Positions 25,791 through 34,439 of a stretch of 64,000 nt of DNA are shown here, one piece after another. The stretch lies in assembly GCA_903828455.1 (NCBI GenBank), contig CAIKMJ010000046.1, forward strand, positions 248,001-312,000. Reading direction: 5' to 3'. How positions within the stretch are numbered: the stretch's first letter is position 1; every line of letters begins with the position of its first letter. The translations under genes and the position numbers were made by a program. The stretch comes from an uncultured Acidobacteriia bacterium (lineage in GTDB: Bacteria > Acidobacteriota > Terriglobia > Bryobacterales > Bryobacteraceae). The notes under the pieces are model-generated. The model made no database searches and was not told the DNA's origin. It was given only the letters and a program-made list of their open reading frames with translations.

Positions 25791-26341
25791 TGCGCTATCT
25801 TTTCCAGCGTTCGGCCGCTGCTCGAATCCATCGGGATGACACGGTATCCGTCGTTGTCGCTTCCGGCCTGAGATGGCTTCACCGGCAGACCCTTCTTCGC
25901 AACCATGTCGATTGCCAGATCGATCGGAATTCGCACCGTTCCTTTATTCGGATCCACCCACCCGTAACCATTCAAAATGGCATTTTCGGCCGCAAGCATG
26001 TCCTCCAGTTCCACCTTTGGAGGAGCCTTGTATCCCTCTTCGTCGCGGAATCCCTGCAACCGCGGTTCAGCCGGCAGTTTGGCGCGCTCACTCAGCATGC
26101 CGCGCGTCGTCAGACCTTCGTTCTTCTTGTCCTCTACCTTGAAAAGGTAGGTGAACATGCCGACCATTCCGAACACCACAACAATGCACGCAATCAGCAG
26201 ACCGATACCGAACGCCGAGACCTGGAAAATGTCCACGTCTCTCCGTTCAAAGGAGACGTCTGCGTTTCCCTGCGAATGGTCGTGTCCGTGGCCGCCGTGG
26301 CCCGGCTCATGTCCGCCTGTCTTCTTAGTGGTCTCTGCCAT
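25787..26341 (-). CDS. His-rich membrane protein of the act-cox cluster, function unknown
   Basis: I do not recognise a named family. The 184-residue protein starts with a His/Gly-rich stretch (HEPGHGGHGHDHSQG), then one membrane helix (about 43-65), then a soluble tail. The tail includes PRLQGFRDEE and the conserved-looking ILNGYGWVDPNKGTVRIPID. It lies between actF and sco with overlaps on both sides (16 bp and 4 bp), so it is certainly co-translated with them. The His-rich segment suggests metal (copper) handling for oxidase assembly, which is an inference. Confidence 0.75.
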   Translation of the reverse strand: MAETTKKTGGHEPGHGGHGHDHSQGNADVSFERRDVDIFQVSAFGIGLLIACIVVVFGMVGMFTYLFKVEDKKNEGLTTRGMLSERAKLPAEPRLQGFRDEEGYKAPPKVELEDMLAAENAILNGYGWVDPNKGTVRIPIDLAIDMVAKKGLPVKPSQAGSDNDGYRVIPMDSSSGRTLEKIAQ

Positions 26342-27536
26342 GGTTCAATGCCTTTTGAAGATCCGGGGCTCCCAGCGGCAGCAACGGCCGCTCCGGAAGC
26401 GCGCGGAAGAATAACGCCAGCCACAGTCCGCCGAATCCAATCGGCGCGGTCAGGTCCAGCCAGGAAATTGCCAGCAGCGGATGATCCACGCTTGTGAAGT
26501 TCGGTTCCACCAGCCAGATCAGGTCGACCACCCGAATGCACACGATGAAGATCGCGATCCGCGAAATTGTGTTTGCATTGCGCTTGAGCGACTGCGAGAG
26601 CAGCAGCGCAAACGGCAGCGCGAAATGCAGCAGAAGCAGCGATAAGCTCACCCATTCCCAGCCGCCGTTCAGGCGCCGGATGTACCAGGTGATTTCCTGC
26701 GGCAGATTGCCCGACCAGATAATCAGCAACTGCGAGAAATTCAGATACGCCCACAGCATGACGAACGCAAACATCAGCTTGCCGAGATCGTGCAGATGCT
26801 TCTTCGTCACCGCGTGATCCATCGGTGCGTACTTCGTCATCATCGCCAGCACGGCAATGATCAGCGCCAGCGCCGTGAGACCAGCCCCCACAGCCTGCAT
26901 AAACCCATAGATTGTCGATGCCCACGTCGGATCGAGCGACATCAGGAAGTCGACCGAGGCAAAGGTGATCGTCAGGAAGAACGCCACGATGCCCGGCGCG
27001 CTCAGCGCTTCCAGCTTCTTCGAGTAATCCGTGGACTTCGTTTCGTCTTCCAGCTTCGACCACTTATTCAGCAGCGTCGTCAGCCCCAGCCACACCGCGC
27101 CGTAAATTACCCAGCGCAGCCAGAAGAACGGCATGTTCAGATAGAGCGCCTTGGCCTGGACAATCTTGTCGGCCGCGTGCGCCGGGTCAGCCCAGAGATA
27201 CAGCTTAGGTGCCATCAGCAGCAGCGGTAAAAACGCCAGCCACATCACATACAAGGTCTTCGTACCGGCTTCGAGAGGCCGCCGGATCATCATGCCCCAC
27301 GCGCCGCCGGTGACGAGATGCACCATCAGCAGCCCGAGGCAGCCAATACCCGCGCCGAACCAGAAGAAACAGCCCACCAGATACGCGCGAAGGAATTGCT
27401 GTGCGCCGACAAAGAAATAGCCACTGATCGTCAGCGCCAGAAACACCAGACCGACGAAGGCAGACGTTTGCTGGTACTTCTTGACCGTGTCCGCAAGCTG
27501 CGGAGACATTGCGTAACTTTGTTCCGTCGTCGTCAT
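26325..27536 (-). CDS. actF: Alternative complex III subunit ActF (quinone-binding membrane subunit)
   Basis: ActF is a polytopic NrfD-like membrane subunit of quinol:cytochrome c oxidoreductase. The track ORF starts at 27968, but the first 144 codons overlap actE in another frame. The real start is the ATG at 27536, which overlaps the actE stop as ATGA and gives 403 residues (MTTTEQSYAM). About ten membrane helices are visible, with SVDFLMSLDPTWASTIYGFM and AYLNFSQLLIIWSGNLPQE as family motifs. Confidence 0.92.
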   Translation of the reverse strand: MTTTEQSYAMSPQLADTVKKYQQTSAFVGLVFLALTISGYFFVGAQQFLRAYLVGCFFWFGAGIGCLGLLMVHLVTGGAWGMMIRRPLEAGTKTLYVMWLAFLPLLLMAPKLYLWADPAHAADKIVQAKALYLNMPFFWLRWVIYGAVWLGLTTLLNKWSKLEDETKSTDYSKKLEALSAPGIVAFFLTITFASVDFLMSLDPTWASTIYGFMQAVGAGLTALALIIAVLAMMTKYAPMDHAVTKKHLHDLGKLMFAFVMLWAYLNFSQLLIIWSGNLPQEITWYIRRLNGGWEWVSLSLLLLHFALPFALLLSQSLKRNANTISRIAIFIVCIRVVDLIWLVEPNFTSVDHPLLAISWLDLTAPIGFGGLWLALFFRALPERPLLPLGAPDLQKALNHGRDH

Positions 27537-28264
27537 TTTCTTTCCGGCTGGTTCGATGGAGCCGCCCCCGCGCCCGCCGCGCCCGGCACACCCGAAGGCG
27601 TCGCCGGCACCGCCGGGAAGTTGCTGAAGTCCGTGTCGTTCGGTGCGATCGGCTCGCTTTGCTGAGCCTTCGATGGCGCGGTGCCCGCTGCGGGGATCCG
27701 CGACCGCGCTTCCTGCGGCAGATCGTTGATGTTGGCGTTCTCCGCGTACTGAAGGGCCCGGATGTAAGCCACAATCGCCCAGCGATCCCGCGGCTCCACC
27801 TGTGCCGAGTAGTTCAGCATCGCGCCGTAACCGTTCGTGATCACGTCGTAGAAATGTCCCACCGGCGCCTGACGCAGCCGATCGATGTGATACGAGGGCG
27901 GCTGCTTGAATCCGCGCCGCACAATCATGCCGAGCCCGTTGCCAATCCGTCCATGGCACGGCGCGCAATAGATGTCGTAGCGCTGCTGGCCGCGTTCGAT
28001 CACTTTCTTATCGACGGCGATTGGAAACGCTTCGATGTCTTTACCCGCCGCGTCCTTACCTTGGTAAAACGCCGTGTCTTCGTCCAGCGTCCCGCGCGCG
28101 ATCGTGCCTTCCACCGGCTGCCGTTCGCTGCGTCCATCGGCAAAGAACTGACTCGGCCGCTGCGGCCGGTACTTCGGCTGATCCTGCATGTCGAGACGCG
28201 AACACCCAAGCGCCGCGAAGCTCAGGACCGCCAGTGCTGATGCTGCAATCGGCGAAATCTTCAT
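27533..28264 (-). CDS. actE: Alternative complex III subunit ActE (mono-haem cytochrome c lipoprotein)
   Basis: The 243-residue protein has a lipoprotein signal peptide (lipobox FAALGC) and one c-type haem site, CAPCH (about residue 101), in the context YDIYCAPCHGRIGNG. It carries electrons out of the complex towards the caa3 oxidase. A Pro/Ala/Ser-rich tail follows residue 190. It overlaps actD and actF by 4 bp each. Confidence 0.92.
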   Translation of the reverse strand: MKISPIAASALAVLSFAALGCSRLDMQDQPKYRPQRPSQFFADGRSERQPVEGTIARGTLDEDTAFYQGKDAAGKDIEAFPIAVDKKVIERGQQRYDIYCAPCHGRIGNGLGMIVRRGFKQPPSYHIDRLRQAPVGHFYDVITNGYGAMLNYSAQVEPRDRWAIVAYIRALQYAENANINDLPQEARSRIPAAGTAPSKAQQSEPIAPNDTDFSNFPAVPATPSGVPGAAGAGAAPSNQPERK

Positions 28265-28815
28265 CGCGCCACTTCCGCCACTTCTTCAGGATTCAGGCTT
28301 TCCAGAAATTTCACCGTCGCTGCGTGGTCGAACTTCGGATCGTCCGTTTCGATGCACAGGAAAAATTTGCTTTTCGATGCCGCCCCGAAACGTTCCACAT
28401 TAAACACGGGATGGTACGGCAGCGGCAGCCCGTTCAGCATGATCATGCTGATCGCCGCCGTGAGACCCGCAATCAGAATCGTGCATTCGAACGTGACCGG
28501 AATAAACATCGGGATGCTGATCAGCGGACGCCCGCCGATATTCAGCGGCAACGCCTTCGCCGAAATCCAGCTCGCCAAGGTAAAGCCGCCCGACCCGCCC
28601 AGAATCGCGCCGATCAGAGTAAAGAGCGACACGCGGTTGTCGTGCAGATCCATCGCATCGTCCAGCTCATGCAGCGGCACCGGCGTGTACGCGTCGAACT
28701 TGCGGAACCCGGCCTCGTGCGTCTTGCGCGCCGCCGCCACCAGCTCGCCGGCGGTTGCGAATTCGGCCATAATTCCGTACAGCGGATGTACGTCCAGAGT
28801 GGAGTGAGAACTCAT
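28261..28815 (-). CDS. actD: Alternative complex III subunit ActD (DUF3341)
   Basis: The 184-residue membrane subunit has two central helices. The N-terminal soluble part (YGIMAEFATAGELVAAARKTHEAGF with AYTPVPLHELDDAM) is the DUF3341 signature. The C-terminal LPLPYHPVFNVERF segment is also conserved. It has no cofactor and acts as a structural subunit of the quinol:cytochrome c oxidoreductase. Its gene overlaps actC and actE by 4 bp each. Confidence 0.92.
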   Translation of the reverse strand: MSSHSTLDVHPLYGIMAEFATAGELVAAARKTHEAGFRKFDAYTPVPLHELDDAMDLHDNRVSLFTLIGAILGGSGGFTLASWISAKALPLNIGGRPLISIPMFIPVTFECTILIAGLTAAISMIMLNGLPLPYHPVFNVERFGAASKSKFFLCIETDDPKFDHAATVKFLESLNPEEVAEVAR

Positions 28816-30197
28816 CTCGCCACAGGCTCCTTAACACGCGCTCCCGGCAGGAGCATGCGCAATTCGAAGATCGTGATGATCGGCAGCACCCGCACAAAGA
28901 GGAAAATCAAAGTCATGAACAGACCGATCGTACCGATATACGTGGCCCAGTCCCACACCGTCGGCCAGTACATGCTCCAGCTCGAAGGCAGGAAGTCGCG
29001 GTGCAGACTCGTGACCACAATCACGAACCGCTCCAGCCACATGCCGATATTCACGATGATCGAAATGATCCACAGAATCAGCGGATTCGTCCGGATCTTC
29101 TTCGACCACAGGAACTGCGGCGTAATCATGTTGCACAGGATCAGGCACCAGTAGAACGGAGCGTACGGCCCCGTCATGCGGTTCAGGATCATGTACTTTT
29201 CGTACATGTCGCCGCTGTAGTATCCGAAGAACGCTTCCAGCGCATAACCGTAGCTCACGATCATGCCCGTCGCCAGCGTCACCTTCGCCATGTTGTTCAG
29301 ATGGCGCATCGTGATGATGTCTTCGAGCCCGTAGAACTTCCGCACCGGAATCATCAGCGTCAGCACCATGCCGAAACCGGAGTAGATGGCGCCCGCCACG
29401 AAGTAGGGCGGGAAGATCGTCGTGTGCCAGCCCGGAATCATCGACACCGCGAAGTCGAAGCTGACCACCGTGTGGACCGAGACCACCAGCGGCGTTGCCA
29501 GACCCGCCAGCAACAGAGAAGCCTTTTCGTATCGCTGCCAGTGCCGTGCCGAACTCCGCCAGCCCAGCGCCAGAGCGCCGAACAGAACCTGCTGCCAGCG
29601 CTTTTTCGATGTGTCGCGCAGCGTCGCAAGATCGGGTATCAGCCCCACAAACCAGAACACCGCGGAAATCGTCAGATACGTTGACACCGCGAACACGTCC
29701 CACAGCAGCGGACTCCGCATCTGCGGCCACAGGTCCATCGTGTTCGGATACGGCAGCAGCCAGTACGCCAGCCACGGACGGCCCGTGTGCAGCACCGGGA
29801 ACATGCCCGCGCACATCACGGCGAACAGCGTCATCGCTTCAGCAAAGCGGTTGATCGCATTGCGCCAGCTCTGATTAAGCAGAAGCAGAATTGCCGAGAT
29901 CAGCGTTCCGGCGTGGCCGATACCGATCCACCAGACGAAGTTGACAATCGCAAAGCCCCAGCCGACCGGTATGTTGATGCCCCAGACGCCGACGCCCTTC
30001 ACAAACAACATCGTCGCCGCGGCCATCAGCGACTGCAGCACCGCAAACGAGATCAGCAGACCGACGATCCACCCGAACGTCGTCTTCCGCTTCAGAACGA
30101 TTCCGGCAATTTTGTCCGATACCGACGCAAGGCTGTGCCCTTCGTCGATAACGTTGCCGACTTTTATTTCCGATGGCAGCTCGACCGGCTGTGACAT
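28812..30197 (-). CDS. actC: Alternative complex III subunit ActC (NrfD-type quinol-binding)
   Basis: This is a polytopic membrane protein of 461 residues with about ten helices, of the NrfD/PsrC type. Typical segments are WWIGIGHAGTLISAILLLLNQSWR and GWHTTIFPPYFVAGAIYSGFGMVL. It provides the main quinol-oxidation site of alternative complex III. Its ATG lies 1 bp after the actB stop, and its stop overlaps the actD start. Confidence 0.94.
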   Translation of the reverse strand: MSQPVELPSEIKVGNVIDEGHSLASVSDKIAGIVLKRKTTFGWIVGLLISFAVLQSLMAAATMLFVKGVGVWGINIPVGWGFAIVNFVWWIGIGHAGTLISAILLLLNQSWRNAINRFAEAMTLFAVMCAGMFPVLHTGRPWLAYWLLPYPNTMDLWPQMRSPLLWDVFAVSTYLTISAVFWFVGLIPDLATLRDTSKKRWQQVLFGALALGWRSSARHWQRYEKASLLLAGLATPLVVSVHTVVSFDFAVSMIPGWHTTIFPPYFVAGAIYSGFGMVLTLMIPVRKFYGLEDIITMRHLNNMAKVTLATGMIVSYGYALEAFFGYYSGDMYEKYMILNRMTGPYAPFYWCLILCNMITPQFLWSKKIRTNPLILWIISIIVNIGMWLERFVIVVTSLHRDFLPSSWSMYWPTVWDWATYIGTIGLFMTLIFLFVRVLPIITIFELRMLLPGARVKEPVAR

Positions 30198-30198
30198 G

Positions 30199-33100
30199 TT
30201 AGCTGTTCTTCTCCGTTCCCCGTGCTTCCGTGCTGGGCACGTCCGGGTTGGGGTTGCGAATATCGGCCAGATACGTTGTGCGCGGGCGCGTATTCAGCTC
30301 CGCCAGCAGCGAGTAGTTCGTGCTCTCGCGCTTCCACTCCGAAACCCGGCTCTTCGGGTCATTCAGATCTCCGAACATGATCGCCTGCGTCGGGCAGGTC
30401 GCCGCGCACGCCGGTACGATTTCGCCGTCCTGCACCTTGCGATCCTGCTTTTCGGCGGTAATCTTGGCGTAGTTGATGCGCTGCACGCAGTACGTGCACT
30501 TTTCCATCACGCCGCGGCTGCGAACCGTCACATCGGGATTCTTCTGCAGCTTCAGGCTCTCGGTCTCCCAGTCGGTGTACAGCAGGAAGTTGAACCGGCG
30601 AACCTTGTACGGGCAGTTGTTCGAACAATACCGCGTCCCGACGCAGCGGTTGTAAACCATGTTGTTCAGACCTTCGGCGTCCGTTTCCGTCGCCGCCACC
30701 GGGCAAACCACTTCGCACGGCGCATCTTCGCAGTGCGAGCAGGCCACGGGCTGGAAGTAGGTCTGCGGATTCTCAACTTCGTTTCGATAGTAGCGGTCAA
30801 TCCGCAGCCAGTGCATTTCGCGGGTGTTCAGCACCTGCTCCTTGCCCACCACCGCGATGTTGTTTTCCGCCTGACAGGCCACCACGCACGCATGGCATCC
30901 CATGCAGCTCGTGAGGTCAATCGCCATGCCCCACGCATAGCCTTCGTACTTGAACGTCTCCGGCAGAATCGTCAGCCCCTTCGGAGGCAGCTCGCTCTGT
31001 CGCTGCGAAAAGTACGGGTCGTTCTTGAATTCATCGAGCGTGCCGGCATGTACCGGATTGCGCCCTTCCATCGCGAAGTGATGCTGCACCGCGGCCAGCC
31101 GGAACGTTTCGCCCAGCTTCGTCACTTTGGCGCCGCGCGCGAAGTACGGCGTTGCCGCCGCGCGCAGCGGATACGCATCGAAGCCCGCGCCGTTGCCGGC
31201 CCGTCCAATGCGCCGCCGGCCGTAACCCAGCGTCAGCGCAATCGAACCATCCGGCTGACCCGGCACCTGCCAGATCGAGCCCCACGCGCTGTGTCCGTTG
31301 AAATCGATCGAAACCCGCTCTTCATCCGATACGCCCAGCTCTTTGGCCGTCTTCGGACTCACAATCACCGCGTTATCCCACGTCAGCCGCGAGATCGGCC
31401 GCGGCAGTTCCTGCAGCCACGCGTTATTCGAATAGCGTCCGTCCAGAATGTACGGATCGGAGTGGAACGAAATTTCGTACCCGCCCGCGGCAGCAGCCGC
31501 GCCAGCCACCGGCGCAATCAGCTTCGCCGTTGCATTCACCGGAGCAGCCGCCGAACCCTTCACGAAACCGTCGTGAATCGAGTGCCGCCACCAGGCGTCG
31601 AAATCCGCGCCGGCATGCTTCGCCTGCCAGTATTCGCGAACCACCTGATAGCTGGACTTTTCGGGTGTCTCCGTGAACGCCGCCAGAATGTCGTGCAGCG
31701 ACTTCCCGCCATACAGCGGCGCAATCAGCGGCTGCGCAATGGAGATCGTTCCGTCATACGCCGGTACGTCGTTCCATTGTTCGAACGCGTGCGCTTCCGG
31801 CACGTTCCACTGGCAAACTTCCGCGGTCTCGTCCTCGTGCATGCCGAGCCGGATCCGCAGCTTCGCTTTTTGGATCGCACCCCGCAGATTCAGCTCCGCC
31901 GGCGTGTTGTAAACCGGATTGCCGCCCAGAATCAGCAGCGCATCCACCGACCCCGCATTCAGATCCGCAATCAGCGCCTTCAGGTCGGCCATCTGATCGG
32001 TCGGCTTCTGCTCGAGCGATGCCGTCAGTACAACCGTCGTGCCGTTGTTGCCCAGCAGCTGGTTGATGTAATGCACCACCGCGTGAACTTCCGGCGACTG
32101 ATCTTCGCCTGCGATTACGATCGACTTGCCCTTCGCCGCCTGCAGATCTTTCACCAGCGCGCCGAAGAATTTCGCCGCTTCCGCCGGCACCGGTGCGTCG
32201 GCCGACGGAGAACCTCCGGCCAGAACCGCCGCCAGATTGCGGACAAATCCCTCCACATGGGAAGGCTGAATCGGATGCCGGTGATCGGCCTTCACGCCCG
32301 TCGCCGTCGGCGTCGTTTCCACCGCATAGAAGCGGCTCTGCGTCCGCACCCCGCCGCGCACCGCGCGCTTTGAGATGAAATCGCGCGCATACTTCACGCC
32401 GCCCGGCCCGTTGCCAAGGAAATTTGCGTCGATCGACAGAACCACTTCCGCCTGATCGAACTTGTAAGTCGTGTTCAGGAACTGCCCGAATGCCAGCTGC
32501 GCGCCCATGCGGCGGCCATGGCCGGTCGGTTCCCACTGATACCATTTCGCGCCCGGATACGCCTTGAGCACTTCCTGCAGCTGCGCGCCCAGCGACGGCG
32601 ACGTCACCGTCTCGGTCAGAATCCGCAGACCCGCGCCGTTCTTCGCCTTCTGCTTCTCCAGCACGCCAATGAAGTTTTCGAGGAACGAGCTGTACGAACG
32701 AATTTCACCGATATAGCTGACCGACTGCAGCCGGTCCGGATCGTACAACCCCAGGATCGAAGCCTGCGTCGGCACATCCGCCGCGCCCATGCTGGCCGGA
32801 TGCTCCGGATTGCCTTCCACCTTCGTCGGGCGGAATTCGTGCGATTCCACCAGTACCGGATTCGCAATGCCGCTCACCGGAAACGCGGTGGCGTAAAACA
32901 TCGGCTTGCCCGGAATCAGATGCTCCGGCGTTTCCACGTACGGCAGAATGTATTCGGTGGGCTGCTTGGTACAGGCCGAAAGTCCGGCCAGCGCCAGCGA
33001 CGCGCCCATGATCTTCAGGAAGTTGCGCCGGCCCTCGTCGTCAATCCATTCCGAAGCCTGGCGGGGAAACTCGCGATGCAGAAATTCCTTGAAGCCATCG

Positions 33101-33204
33101 AGCGATGCCAGTTCGTCGAGACTCCGCCAGTAACCGGAGCCCTTGGCCTGCTCCAGCTTGTTTTGGATCGACGTTAAATTCAACGATTCGTTTTGTTCGC
33201 TCAT
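30199..33204 (-). CDS. actB: Alternative complex III subunit ActB (molybdopterin-like plus Fe-S)
   Basis: The 1001-residue protein has a Tat-like but atypical leader (FLKIMGASLALAGLSAC, about residues 60-80). A molybdopterin-oxidoreductase-like domain of some 600 residues follows; in this family it is known to lack the cofactor. A C-terminal ferredoxin domain carries four cysteine clusters: CMGCHACVVAC, CSHCEDAPCEVVC, CVGTRYCSNNC and CTYC...CAATC. These match three [4Fe-4S] and one [3Fe-4S] cluster. It conducts electrons from the ActC quinol site to the haems. Confidence 0.95.
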   Translation of the reverse strand: MSEQNESLNLTSIQNKLEQAKGSGYWRSLDELASLDGFKEFLHREFPRQASEWIDDEGRRNFLKIMGASLALAGLSACTKQPTEYILPYVETPEHLIPGKPMFYATAFPVSGIANPVLVESHEFRPTKVEGNPEHPASMGAADVPTQASILGLYDPDRLQSVSYIGEIRSYSSFLENFIGVLEKQKAKNGAGLRILTETVTSPSLGAQLQEVLKAYPGAKWYQWEPTGHGRRMGAQLAFGQFLNTTYKFDQAEVVLSIDANFLGNGPGGVKYARDFISKRAVRGGVRTQSRFYAVETTPTATGVKADHRHPIQPSHVEGFVRNLAAVLAGGSPSADAPVPAEAAKFFGALVKDLQAAKGKSIVIAGEDQSPEVHAVVHYINQLLGNNGTTVVLTASLEQKPTDQMADLKALIADLNAGSVDALLILGGNPVYNTPAELNLRGAIQKAKLRIRLGMHEDETAEVCQWNVPEAHAFEQWNDVPAYDGTISIAQPLIAPLYGGKSLHDILAAFTETPEKSSYQVVREYWQAKHAGADFDAWWRHSIHDGFVKGSAAAPVNATAKLIAPVAGAAAAAGGYEISFHSDPYILDGRYSNNAWLQELPRPISRLTWDNAVIVSPKTAKELGVSDEERVSIDFNGHSAWGSIWQVPGQPDGSIALTLGYGRRRIGRAGNGAGFDAYPLRAAATPYFARGAKVTKLGETFRLAAVQHHFAMEGRNPVHAGTLDEFKNDPYFSQRQSELPPKGLTILPETFKYEGYAWGMAIDLTSCMGCHACVVACQAENNIAVVGKEQVLNTREMHWLRIDRYYRNEVENPQTYFQPVACSHCEDAPCEVVCPVAATETDAEGLNNMVYNRCVGTRYCSNNCPYKVRRFNFLLYTDWETESLKLQKNPDVTVRSRGVMEKCTYCVQRINYAKITAEKQDRKVQDGEIVPACAATCPTQAIMFGDLNDPKSRVSEWKRESTNYSLLAELNTRPRTTYLADIRNPNPDVPSTEARGTEKNS

Positions 33205-33214
33205 CGCTAGTCGG

Positions 33215-33868
33215 CTACCTGTGACATGTCCAGCAAGTATCGAGCTTCTGCACGTGATTTTCTTTCATCAGACGTGCGCCCAGCACTTCCTGGGGCTCGG
33301 ATGGCACGTATCCCATCGTCGTGATCTTATCCGCGGGCCGAAGATTCGGCGCCGGGTTCCGGTGGCAATCGAGACACCACCGCATCTGCAGGGAAGGCTC
33401 CTGCCAGGTCAGCGCCTGCTGGTCGATACGTCCGTGGCAGGTCTCGCAGCCTACACCTTTCTTCACGTGAATGCTGTGGTTGAAGTAAACGTAATCCGGC
33501 AGATCGTAAACCTTCGTCCACTTGATCGACTGGTTCGTCCGGTAGCTTTCCCGCACCGGCTCCAGCGTTGAACTGCCCACCCAGATCTGCGAATGGCAGT
33601 TCATGCAGGTCTTCGTCGGCGGAATCACCGCCCAGTCGGAATTGTCAACCGACGTGTGGCAGTAACGGCAATCGATGCCCATCGATCCCACATGGTGCAT
33701 GTGGCTGAACGGAATCGGCTGTTCGCGCGCATCGCCCTGGCGCGTCGCGTACCGGGAATCGGCAATCAGCTCGAACAGTGCGCCACCGGCGGCGCCGAGA
33801 ACGATCACGCCGATGACAATGCTCATCCGTGATAGCTGGTTCGCGCTGGGTTTGAATATCTGAGACAT
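33215..33868 (-). CDS. actA: Alternative complex III subunit ActA (pentahaem cytochrome c)
   Basis: The 217-residue protein has an N-terminal membrane anchor (IVIGVIVLGAAGGALFELIA) and five CxxCH haem sites (CRYCH, CMNCH, CETCH, CLDCH, CWTCH), exactly the ActA count. It takes electrons from the ActB Fe-S clusters in the periplasm. It is the first gene of the 13-kb minus-strand respiratory operon. Its promoter must lie in the 570-bp gap before aroA. Confidence 0.95.
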   Translation of the reverse strand: MSQIFKPSANQLSRMSIVIGVIVLGAAGGALFELIADSRYATRQGDAREQPIPFSHMHHVGSMGIDCRYCHTSVDNSDWAVIPPTKTCMNCHSQIWVGSSTLEPVRESYRTNQSIKWTKVYDLPDYVYFNHSIHVKKGVGCETCHGRIDQQALTWQEPSLQMRWCLDCHRNPAPNLRPADKITTMGYVPSEPQEVLGARLMKENHVQKLDTCWTCHR

Positions 33869-34439
33869 GTAAAGTTCAGTTACGCTCCGCCCTTTTGCTC
33901 TTCACGAGCATCCGGTTCATCCGCCCTGGCGCCCAACCCGGGACCAGGTTCCTGCTGAAACACAAAATCAGCGCAGACCCGGAAACTTCCCGGCCCCGGC
34001 CGCATCCAATCGATGGGAAAAAACGGCTAAGAGGTTATTATGCTCCATCGCTTCCGTTTTCCCCAAAAACGCCGCTTACTTTCCCGAACTTTTTACCCGA
34101 CTGCAACCGGGCATTTTTCCGCTGAACCCGGGCGCTCCGTCGAGTCCTGAATCCAGTAGTTGGTCCGGGACCAACTTTTTCTCACCGGTCGCCGCCGTTA
34201 ATTCCCCGGCCCTCATCGACTTATGGACGCAACTCATGCCCCGGCGATGGCTTCTTCCTTCGCCGCCTTTCGGCGTCAAACCTGCGGAAGTTCAGCCTCG
34301 GCTTCCGGCGCGCATTCGCACGGCTCCCGGCTACCACTGGAGTCGCCGTTCCGGACCGAACTACCAGCCCGTAAATTCCCCGGCGTACTCGCGTGGTTTC
34401 AATTTCTGAATCGAAGTTACAAGTCTACAATGGAGCTTC
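33869..34439. other. Divergent intergenic region between actA and aroA
   Basis: No convincing gene is present in this 571-bp stretch. The short ORFs in the track overlap each other and the aroA start and have no recognisable motifs. It must contain the act-cox promoter (minus) and the aroA promoter (plus). A TACAAT followed by GGAG lies just before the aroA ATG. The main structural feature is an intrinsic terminator at 34158-34180 pointing to the right. Confidence 0.5.
34158..34180 (+). terminator. Intrinsic terminator with no plus-strand gene upstream
   Basis: AGTTGGTC, a CGG loop and GACCAACT form a perfect 8-bp stem, followed by five T residues on the plus strand. On the minus strand no T-run follows, so it points rightwards. 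There is no plus-strand gene between actA and this site, and aroA starts 260 bp downstream. It may end a small RNA or act as an attenuator in an aroA leader. Confidence 0.6.

Noticed and set aside
29941-32373. 810-aa plus-strand ORF opposite actB/actC
   Set aside because: It is Arg/His-rich shadow translation of a GC-rich gene; actB on the other strand has clear Fe-S motifs.
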